Shown: positions 22,062-29,276 of the stretch, in pieces
Layout: each line of letters starts with the position of its first letter
Numbering within the stretch: the first letter of the stretch is position 1
IMG/VR virus record: IMGVR_UViG_3300020213_001060
Coordinates: 1 to 36,632 of that record
DNA: 36,632 nucleotides
Reading direction: 5' to 3' (one strand)
Origin: a virus
Notes under the pieces: model-generated
The model's input: the letters and a program-made list of their open reading frames with translations, nothing else
What the model was told of the DNA's origin: nothing
Databases searched by the model: none
Made by a program: the position numbers and the translations under genes

Positions 22062-23000
22062 ATGGTTGGAACAAGAGTAGATCCTGATAATAATGATATT
22101 GTAGTTTGGAAATTTGATGATGCGGCAGCACCGTTCATCAACTCTTCTACCTCTACCTCTGCGCCCTCGCATGCTGTCTCAGATTTAGCTACCCTATCAG
22201 GGACTGGTACTGGCGCACCTAAGCTTCAACAACCAAGCCCATTTGCAGCTACGGGCAATAATACTTCTGTTTTATTTTCAGGCAATAATGCAGGCTCTCC
22301 CAGAAATTATATTTTAGGAGCTAATGCCGTTGTTCCTCAATCTCCCGTTACATTTTCTTGTTGGCTTTATTTAAGAATTTATGCAAATGGATTAACTCAA
22401 CATTATTTTTCAAAACAGCATACAGCTAATACATGGTCTGGAGTTTTTGCTCAAGTAGGATTACAAAATAGAACATACACTTCCCAATCAACTGCTTTTG
22501 ATCTATTCATAGCTCCAAGTACTGGCGGTTCTATAGTGCTCGATGCCGGTAACAATATCCCAATTCAAACTTGGTGTCATATAGGGCTAGTTTATGATGG
22601 CTCTTTTGTTTATGGATATCTTAATGGAAATTTAGTTGGTCAAGTGGCTTCTACAGGGGCAATCAACTATGGTAATAATGGGCCTTGGTTTTTTGGAGGT
22701 CCACTTGGATCTGGTAGCGTAGAAGAGGGAGCTTACTCTATTTGTGATTTTAGAATTGCGAACATAGCTAGACCTCAATCATATTTTCAAAATGTTTATA
22801 GGCAAGGTATGTTACAATCTGATTCTGGACAACCAATCACTATTTATTACAAGCTAAGAGCATATGATCTTTCTTGTTCCACAATAACCCCCGTTTATTG
22901 GATATCAACTACTATTAATTATGATGACGCCCCAGCAACACCATGTGGAACTCTTGGACCAATAGATATTTTAGACACTTGGACTATAATAGGTTTATAA
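22062..23000 (+). CDS. LamG-like fibre/appendage protein with C-terminal YYK module
   Basis: This 312-aa protein has a disordered Ser/Thr-rich N-terminus, then a LamG/concanavalin-A-like domain at about 85-240 (PVTFSCWLYLR, WCHIGLVYDGSFVYGYLNGNLVG, FRIANIARPQSYF). A short module follows from residue 264 (YYKLRAYDLSCSTITPVYW, DTWTIIGL) that recurs in the genes at 23010, 31812 and 35949. LamG domains bind sugars or proteins, so a receptor-binding part is plausible. AAGG sits before the ATG. It lies between the frameshifted paralogue and the larger paralogue in one operon. Confidence 0.8.
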   Translation: MVGTRVDPDNNDIVVWKFDDAAAPFINSSTSTSAPSHAVSDLATLSGTGTGAPKLQQPSPFAATGNNTSVLFSGNNAGSPRNYILGANAVVPQSPVTFSCWLYLRIYANGLTQHYFSKQHTANTWSGVFAQVGLQNRTYTSQSTAFDLFIAPSTGGSIVLDAGNNIPIQTWCHIGLVYDGSFVYGYLNGNLVGQVASTGAINYGNNGPWFFGGPLGSGSVEEGAYSICDFRIANIARPQSYFQNVYRQGMLQSDSGQPITIYYKLRAYDLSCSTITPVYWISTTINYDDAPATPCGTLGPIDILDTWTIIGL

Positions 23001-23009
23001 AAGGATAAC

Positions 23010-24518
23010 ATGGCTAAAGTAAATCCAGACTCAAATGACATACTAGTTTATAAATTAGATGAAACCTCAGGCGTTTATAGAAATACAGGGGTTACTTCAC
23101 CTAATAATAGTTTAACTGATTTGAGTGTATCAGGAACAATAATAAGAACAGCAACCGGAATTCATGGTGGAAATTGTCCGTGGTTTCCTGGAACTGGTAA
23201 CTATCCAACTGGCGCATCAGCTACTAGAAATTATATCTTTGGCGCCAATACTATTAATCCACAACCACCATTTACATTATCTTTCTGGCTTAATCAAAGA
23301 GGGTATATTAACAATGGTAGCTTTCAACAATATGTAAGAAAACTATTTAGAGATCATACTATTACCAATACCTCTGCGTCCCCCTTCTTCTCATTTGAAA
23401 TATCAAATGCTTCCACAAACAGCGGACAAGATTTATATTTTGGCTTTAGTAACTCAGCAACTACTCAGACTAATATGACCATTACAGATTTTCCAATGCC
23501 ATTGGCACAATGGAATCATATAGGAATGACTCATGATGGAACCAATATTAGAGCTTATTTAAACGGCTGTCAGTTAATAAGATATAGCGGCGCTACTCAA
23601 TTAAATACATTAGCGGCAACAACTCAATCAATAGTATATAATGATGTCAGTTATGCTATTACTTCTTCTACAGGGACTTATATTCCAGGAGTTGATGATA
23701 TTGGAAATCATGGAGATGAAGTAATGACATCAGTAAGCTTACCATTTACTGTTAATTTATATGGAGCTTCTTATTCGTCTGTTTTTGCTTCTTCTAATGG
23801 ATTTGTAGAATTTGGACAAAATACAAATGCATTTGGTTTTAGCTTACCGAATGCTGGACTAGGTCCCCTTATTAACGTTTGTGAGAGAGATACTACTACG
23901 AGTGGTGGTGGATTAGGTATTTTTACCACTACAGTAGGAAGTGCCCCAAATAGAACATTTATTATTGAATGGAGAATGAACTCTTTGGCGGGAGGTACTC
24001 TAAATGCCGAAATCAAATTTTTTGAAGGTTTAGATGTTTATGAAACTTTATATACAACCTCTACCTCTGTTAATACAGTGTCTATTGGTATACAAAGTGC
24101 AGCAGGTGGTAAAAGTACCGTTTTTAGTAATGCTACTACAATCCCAGCAGCTAACACAAGATTAATTTTTACTCCTACAAGCTCCGCCTCAGGATATTTA
24201 GCAATTGGAGCTACTCCACCATATTTAGTAACTTCCTCTCCAACAAAGGAAGAAGCTAATTTTATGATCTCTGATCTTAGAATAGCTAATATTGCTAGGC
24301 CTTTATCATATTTTCAGCAAATTTATAATTATGGAGCACTACCAAATCAATTAACAGATCAAATCGTTTATTATAAGCTAAGAGTTTATGATTTATCTTG
24401 TTCTACTCCGACACCAGTAACTTGGGTAGATACTACAATTAGACTAGATAATGCGCCAGTATTTCCATGTGGAGGGCCTTATAGCGATATCGAGATAATT
24501 GAGTGGTGGGCCGCATGA
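23010..24518 (+). CDS. LamG-like fibre protein with a second domain nested inside, 502 aa
   Basis: The first part matches the LamG paralogues (PFTLSFWLNQR, WNHIGMTHDGTNIRAYLNG) up to about residue 200. Residues about 205-395 are a different beta domain (SLPFTVNLYGASYSSVFASS, NGFVEFGQ, RTFIIEWRMN, NAEIKFFEG), like the PFxxxFYGxxYxxVxVSSNGFxxFG domains of bacterial surface proteins. Then the LamG end resumes (LAIGATPPY, MISDLRIANIARPLSYF), followed by the YYKLRVYDLSCSTPTPVTW module and EIIEWWAA. The second domain is thus inserted between LamG strands. AAAAGGA precedes the ATG. It is the last gene of the LamG group. Confidence 0.8.
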   Translation: MAKVNPDSNDILVYKLDETSGVYRNTGVTSPNNSLTDLSVSGTIIRTATGIHGGNCPWFPGTGNYPTGASATRNYIFGANTINPQPPFTLSFWLNQRGYINNGSFQQYVRKLFRDHTITNTSASPFFSFEISNASTNSGQDLYFGFSNSATTQTNMTITDFPMPLAQWNHIGMTHDGTNIRAYLNGCQLIRYSGATQLNTLAATTQSIVYNDVSYAITSSTGTYIPGVDDIGNHGDEVMTSVSLPFTVNLYGASYSSVFASSNGFVEFGQNTNAFGFSLPNAGLGPLINVCERDTTTSGGGLGIFTTTVGSAPNRTFIIEWRMNSLAGGTLNAEIKFFEGLDVYETLYTTSTSVNTVSIGIQSAAGGKSTVFSNATTIPAANTRLIFTPTSSASGYLAIGATPPYLVTSSPTKEEANFMISDLRIANIARPLSYFQQIYNYGALPNQLTDQIVYYKLRVYDLSCSTPTPVTWVDTTIRLDNAPVFPCGGPYSDIEIIEWWAA

Positions 24519-24520
24519 CC

Positions 24521-24544
24521 ACCTAATATTTAGGTATTTTGTTT
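24521..24544 (+). terminator. Weak intrinsic terminator or attenuator
   Basis: ACCTAA (24521-24526) and TTAGGT (24530-24535) form a 6-bp stem with a 3-nt loop followed by ATTTTGTTT. It lies just after the stop at 24518 and before a strong GAGGAG ribosome binding site. The stem is A/T-rich, so it may only reduce read-through into the A-B block. Confidence 0.4.
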
Positions 24545-24561
24545 ACTTAGAGGAGTTTTAG

Positions 24562-26187
24562 ATGGGAATGAAATTTATTAGAGGAATGGTTTACCCAAAT
24601 GCCAACAATACTTTCGCTGGTGGAACTGGTGGTGTTACATGGAGAATGAAATGGGCCTATGAATTCTGGGGATTTTGTGTCAATGGAACGGCCTCCACAA
24701 CTATTCCTGGCGGATTTCCAACAAATGGAGTTAATTTTCCAACCAACTTTACGGGTGGCACTAGCTTACTAGCTTCTGGGACAGATGGCTCTCACGATGC
24801 CGTTTCTGGAGATTTATTCAGCGGAGATTGCATATTCACATCCGCTTCTGCTACATTTAATACCGCTATGGTAGGTAAAGCTATAGTAATTTGGAAGGCT
24901 AACTCCAATAGTTCTGAAGACTCTATTTATCTAATTACTAGAGTAATTTCTGCTACTCAATTAATGATTAATATTAACACAGGTGGTACACCTAATGCAT
25001 CTACTAAGCATCCATCGATGACTGCAAGAACCGGAGTAAATTATAGGATTGTAGATATGGTTGTTGGGGCGGTCGCCGGATTTGTTAATGGTACTTTTAT
25101 GGTATTTCAAACGGATGCATCTAGTATTAATCCGGGCCAAGCAAACTCCCAATTTTCTTTAACTCAACAATGGGATACTAGTGCAAATACAACTAATTTT
25201 GGAAATACATCAAGCGCTTTGTGGGCTGCCGGTATGTCTGGCTCTGGCTCTTGGAATGGATCAACATTAACCGTATCTTCAGTAACCGGCGCAGGCGTAT
25301 CACCAATTGTAGTTACTACTTCTACTCCACATGGATTTATAACTGGACAAACAGTTAACATTGCTGGTGTTGGTGGCAATACCAATGCTAATGGTATGTT
25401 CTTAGTAACTTCTACTGGAGCAAATACTTTTTCTTTATCAGGACTTGCTGGCGTTAGCAGCGGAGGATTGTATTATGGTACCGTACCTGGAACAACTACT
25501 GGTAATGGTACTTATACTAGCGGCGGTACAGTTTATAATGGATTTCAAAATGATGGATATGCCACTTTTTTTGCGGCTAATCCTAATACCAACGCAGCCT
25601 ATTCTGGTGGACAGACTGCCATCACTATGATTGCAGATAAAACGTTTATGCTTTGTCATGTTAGAGAGCAAGATTTATTTCAAAATAACCTTCAAATAAG
25701 TTTTCATTTTGAAATACCAACCAGACTTTATCCCCAGGGACAAGATTTACATCCAATGGCAATTCTATTTACGACTACTAACGGTTTAAATACTAGTAGT
25801 ACAAGTGGAAGTTATGGTGGCGGATTTACTATGCGCACTCATAGCGGTGATGCCGTTACTAATAGACCATACAGAACTCTAGTCAAGGCCTTAAGAGGTG
25901 ATGGCACCCCTGATGTATTCGGTCAATCATTAAGCGATTATAGAGTTGGTTATAATACGATTGCGGGAACTATTCCAATTTCTGATGGACTACTATGTCT
26001 TCCTGGTATTACTAATCAATATCAACTTGCGAGAATTAGATTAAGAACAGTTAAATTTACAGGAACACACGTACCAAAGCATCACAGAATTGGTTTAAAT
26101 GGCGAGTTTATACAGATGCAAAACGGTATTTGTTGGCCCTGGGACAATGCAATCATCCCACATCAACTTATATTGTTTGGAGCTTAA
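24562..26187 (+). CDS. Appendage protein family A, copy 1 (541 aa)
   Basis: This is the first of three paralogues (others at 27672 and 32397). Family A landmarks are a start of M-x-x-K-(F/Y)-(I/V/L)-R, YEFWGFCVNGTAS, MVGKAIVIWKANSNSSEDSIY, YRIVD, INPGQANSQF, MIADKTFMLCHVRE, EIPTRLYPQGQDLHPMAI, YGGGFTMR and an end with NGEFIQMQNGICWPWDNAIIPH. Copy 1 alone has an FCCH-like module at about 235-326, inserted after GSGSWNG. One DGY is present. Family function is unknown; fibre or appendage is inferred from beta-rich composition and neighbours. GGAG precedes the ATG, and the B-type partner follows 9 bp after the stop. Confidence 0.8.
   Translation: MGMKFIRGMVYPNANNTFAGGTGGVTWRMKWAYEFWGFCVNGTASTTIPGGFPTNGVNFPTNFTGGTSLLASGTDGSHDAVSGDLFSGDCIFTSASATFNTAMVGKAIVIWKANSNSSEDSIYLITRVISATQLMININTGGTPNASTKHPSMTARTGVNYRIVDMVVGAVAGFVNGTFMVFQTDASSINPGQANSQFSLTQQWDTSANTTNFGNTSSALWAAGMSGSGSWNGSTLTVSSVTGAGVSPIVVTTSTPHGFITGQTVNIAGVGGNTNANGMFLVTSTGANTFSLSGLAGVSSGGLYYGTVPGTTTGNGTYTSGGTVYNGFQNDGYATFFAANPNTNAAYSGGQTAITMIADKTFMLCHVREQDLFQNNLQISFHFEIPTRLYPQGQDLHPMAILFTTTNGLNTSSTSGSYGGGFTMRTHSGDAVTNRPYRTLVKALRGDGTPDVFGQSLSDYRVGYNTIAGTIPISDGLLCLPGITNQYQLARIRLRTVKFTGTHVPKHHRIGLNGEFIQMQNGICWPWDNAIIPHQLILFGA
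25264..25540 (+). repeat. FCCH-like beta module in family A copy 1
   Basis: It codes for SPIVVTTSTPHGFITGQTVNI, GVGGNTNANGMFLVT and a long C-terminal loop ending TYTSGGTVYNG. The paralogues at 27672 and 32397 have no such module at this place. Confidence 0.75.
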
Positions 26188-26196
26188 GGGAAAATA

Positions 26197-27660
26197 ATGG
26201 CTACACACCTTTGCAGAGATTATCTAACTCAAAACATATCTACAACTAGACAATATGTTTATACATACCTTTTATCTATATTTATGAGAAGGATATTATC
26301 ATACTCTTATATCGGAGATACTAACTATCCAATTAACGCTATTGGAACATTATTAATTGCTACTGGTGATATTAACCCAACTGGTGCTGCTAGTTTTCCT
26401 ATGGGCAATAAAGCTGGAATCAATATTGGAACTCAAAAAGAATTTTATGTTTCCATTCCTGTTAGCGTTAGATCTGTCACAGGAAATGATATTGGAAGGT
26501 TGCTTGTTCTTAAAAGTACAGCTAATCCTACTTTCAACTCTGGAATTTTCTTGATTGTAGGAATTGAGATATCTACAAACTCTTATGTTATTGATTATAG
26601 AACTTTAGGAGATAAACCTCCAGTTGAAGCTACGGATACCATTCAATGGTGGCTATATGAAAAAGACTTAAATTGCCCATCTCAAGGCGCACCTAATTCT
26701 ATTAAAACATCAACAGAGTATAGGGGAGATGGTAATTCTACTACTCCAAGAATAATTCTACAGAGTCCGCATGTAACTGGTTATCAAGTAAGAATTTGTA
26801 ACGAAAGCACGGGAGATGTGGCAACTGATTTGGCGGCTAGAAACTGCCCAGCAATGACTGTATCACCAGGATTTAGTGGAAATAGTGCTGGAGATTTTGC
26901 TGCATTTGGAAAGCACTTTCATGCTCCAATGTGGTACAATAGCAGTAGTACTAATTTTCTAGGGGGCGCTCCGGGATTTGGAGATGGTGGTTATTCTGGA
27001 ATTCAATTCAGATTAACATTAATTGGAGATGATACTGGACAAGGCGTAGTAATGTATTGCCGTCGTCCTGGTAATGGAACCTTACCAGATTCTAATATTC
27101 TTTGTGTAGGACTTGCTGAAAATGAACCATCTCCATTACCAGTTAATAATCATGCTAGATTATTTGTTCTTGGTACTGGATTTACAGGTAGCGATGGTTT
27201 TGGATCTAGATGCATTAATGATGGTGCGTTATTCGCAATGCTAGGATCTCCTGCGGGCTCCTTTTTCCTTTCTAGAGGATCATCACAGGGAATGGGATCT
27301 ACACCATTCGGAACTCCTTGTGTTACTTCCGCCGCAATGTGGACTTACGTAACTGGCGTTTCTCAAGGAGCTAGTCCTATTTTCGATAGTCTTTCTACAG
27401 ATAACCCATTTACTAGCTCAACAGAAGTGTTACCAATAGACATTATGCAAGCAACACTAGATAGATGGGGGGTTGTTTCTAGTGGACAAAACGCTTCAGT
27501 TTATCCATTTGCTCCAAGAACAATTGGCACTATCCCTCACCTTAGAGAAGGGCGCTCAAACTTTGGAGATTTCTCCCCTACAACAGATTTTGCAAGATCA
27601 TATCAACATCTAAGAAGGGGACTATACATTCCATGGAATGGTCCAAACTTAATCCCATAA
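26197..27660 (+). CDS. Appendage protein family B, copy 1 (487 aa, no inserted modules)
   Basis: This is the simplest member of the three-copy B family (others at 29277 and 33677). Its blocks are CRDY near the N-terminus, RRILSYSYIGDTNYPIN, FYVSIPVSVRSV, IGRLLVLKSTANPTFNSGIF, YVIDYR, VEATDTIQWWLYE, PRIILQSPHVTGYQVRICNES, LTLIGDDTGQGVVMYCRRPG, ENEPSPLPV, PFTSSTEVLPIDI, LREGRSNFGDFS and the closing QHLRRGLYIPWNGP. It serves as the reference for mapping the insertions in copies 2 and 3. Family function is unknown. It has a good AAGGGAAA ribosome binding site and is paired with family A copy 1. Confidence 0.8.
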   Translation: MATHLCRDYLTQNISTTRQYVYTYLLSIFMRRILSYSYIGDTNYPINAIGTLLIATGDINPTGAASFPMGNKAGINIGTQKEFYVSIPVSVRSVTGNDIGRLLVLKSTANPTFNSGIFLIVGIEISTNSYVIDYRTLGDKPPVEATDTIQWWLYEKDLNCPSQGAPNSIKTSTEYRGDGNSTTPRIILQSPHVTGYQVRICNESTGDVATDLAARNCPAMTVSPGFSGNSAGDFAAFGKHFHAPMWYNSSSTNFLGGAPGFGDGGYSGIQFRLTLIGDDTGQGVVMYCRRPGNGTLPDSNILCVGLAENEPSPLPVNNHARLFVLGTGFTGSDGFGSRCINDGALFAMLGSPAGSFFLSRGSSQGMGSTPFGTPCVTSAAMWTYVTGVSQGASPIFDSLSTDNPFTSSTEVLPIDIMQATLDRWGVVSSGQNASVYPFAPRTIGTIPHLREGRSNFGDFSPTTDFARSYQHLRRGLYIPWNGPNLIP

Positions 27661-27671
27661 GAGAGTAAATA

Positions 27672-29264
27672 ATGGCAACCAAGTTCGTTAGAGTACTAAA
27701 TTTTTCTACTGGAAGTACAACTGCCAGAATGACATACTTTCTTAAAATAATGTATGAATTCTGGGGGTATTGTATTTTTGGGGGCGCTTCGGTTGGATCT
27801 CCTGGTACAAATGCATTCGCTGCCACTACCCCTACTGGTGGAGCTTTGCCAGCAAACTTTCTTGGAGTTGCCACTACTATTGCTGTCGCTTCTAACGGAG
27901 CCGTTTTACCCCAGGGAACTATTAACGTAGCTTCCACCACAGAATTTCCAGCTTCTGGAACTATTTTCGTAAAAACTACAACCGGAACACAAACTATAAC
28001 ATACACTGGTGTAGGTGCCACAACCTTTACTGGTTGTACTGGTGGTACTGGTACTATGACCACTGGTGACAACGTTACAAGTTCAAGTTTAATGACCGTT
28101 GGAACTGACGGAGCTACTACTGCAACGACCATTTATAGAATGGATGGTTATCAAGATTTTACTGCTGCTAGCGGACCTTTTACTGCTAGTATGGTTGGTA
28201 AACAATTGGTAACCTGGAAAGCAGGATCTAATAGTTCAGAAGACTCTATTTACAACATAATTGCATTTAAATCTCCAACAAATATAGTTGTAAATGTTAA
28301 CAATGGTGGAACTCCAAGTTCAGGTAATGATGGTTATAGGCCCTCATTTACAACTAGATCAGCAATTAATTATAGAGTAATTGACGTTGCCGTTGCTGGA
28401 GCTTTTACAGGTATTGCTGATGGTAATTTTATAGTGTTTCAATTAGATGGAAGTATTGTGAATCCAGGTCAAGCTAATCCACAACTCCAATTATTTGTTG
28501 CCTCCACTAATCAAAGATTAGATTTTAGAATGTCTCCTAATGGAACTTGGAACGGAACTGCATTTGGAGTAGATGGAAGTAGTACTATTCTCCCAAACCT
28601 CGCATCCGCCAATAGCAGTAATTCTATGCAAAATACCACTTCTGCCGGTCAATGTACTATAACATTAATTGGTGATAAAGAATTTTTAATAGTATATGGT
28701 AAAGATTCAAATCATGCATCTTCAAATGGATTTCACTTTCATTGGGAGATACCAGAAAGATTATATTCTCAAACACAAGATCCTAATCCGTTCGCAGTTC
28801 AAATAAATGGATATGGTAACCCATCCTCCCCAAATTTTTTCAATTCAACGGGCACGACATATGGATACGGTGGTGGATTTGTCATGCGATGCAATGATGG
28901 AGTTTTCCGTAACCATCGTATGTCTGTAAAAGCCTTAATAGGTGATGGAGATACAGATAGACTTCAAGTTTCAGCAACACAATTACCTAAAGTACCTGGA
29001 AATTCATTAGTAGATATTAGGGCCGGGGCTAATCTAGTTACTGGTCAACTAGCTAACTCAACCGGATTTCTTTCGCTAGTTGGAGTTGTAAATCAGTATT
29101 CATTAGCTAGAGCTAGAGTTAAAAAAATAAGATTCGCAAATAGTTTTATGAAGGTTTTTACAAGATTTAATGGCGGCAGTGATGGTGATTTTATTCTTTT
29201 AAATCAGGGAGTTGCTCTTCCATGGGATAAAGTGGTCTTACCATATACTTGGTTCCCGTACTAA
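27672..29264 (+). CDS. Appendage protein family A, copy 2 (530 aa)
   Basis: Family A blocks are clear: MYEFWGYCIFGGAS, MVGKQLVTWKAGSNSSEDSIY, NYRVIDVAVAG, VNPGQANPQLQL, LIGDKEFLIVYGKD, EIPERLYSQTQDPNPFAVQ, YGGGFVMR and DGDFILLNQGVALPWDKVVLPY. It differs from copies 1 and 3 by a VAST-type module at about residues 66-136 (see 27868-28080), inserted between PANFLGVA and LMTVGTDG. It lacks the FCCH-like module of copy 1. Two DGY triplets (MDGYQDF, NDGYRPS) are present. GAGAG precedes the ATG; the B partner follows 12 bp after the stop. Confidence 0.8.
   Translation: MATKFVRVLNFSTGSTTARMTYFLKIMYEFWGYCIFGGASVGSPGTNAFAATTPTGGALPANFLGVATTIAVASNGAVLPQGTINVASTTEFPASGTIFVKTTTGTQTITYTGVGATTFTGCTGGTGTMTTGDNVTSSSLMTVGTDGATTATTIYRMDGYQDFTAASGPFTASMVGKQLVTWKAGSNSSEDSIYNIIAFKSPTNIVVNVNNGGTPSSGNDGYRPSFTTRSAINYRVIDVAVAGAFTGIADGNFIVFQLDGSIVNPGQANPQLQLFVASTNQRLDFRMSPNGTWNGTAFGVDGSSTILPNLASANSSNSMQNTTSAGQCTITLIGDKEFLIVYGKDSNHASSNGFHFHWEIPERLYSQTQDPNPFAVQINGYGNPSSPNFFNSTGTTYGYGGGFVMRCNDGVFRNHRMSVKALIGDGDTDRLQVSATQLPKVPGNSLVDIRAGANLVTGQLANSTGFLSLVGVVNQYSLARARVKKIRFANSFMKVFTRFNGGSDGDFILLNQGVALPWDKVVLPYTWFPY
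27868..28080 (+). repeat. VAST-type beta module in family A copy 2
   Basis: It codes for GTINVASTTEFPASGTIFV, TQTITYTGVGATTFTGCTGG and TGTMTTGDNV. The same pattern occurs in family B copies 2 and 3. Copies 1 and 3 of family A run straight across this point. Confidence 0.75.
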
Positions 29265-29276
29265 TAAGGTTTTATC

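Noticed and set aside
27578-28132. A 184-aa minus-strand open frame across B1 and A2
   Set aside because: It is Val/Pro/Thr-rich in the way expected from antisense reading of Thr/Gly-rich fibre genes, has no start signals, and covers two well-supported coupled genes.
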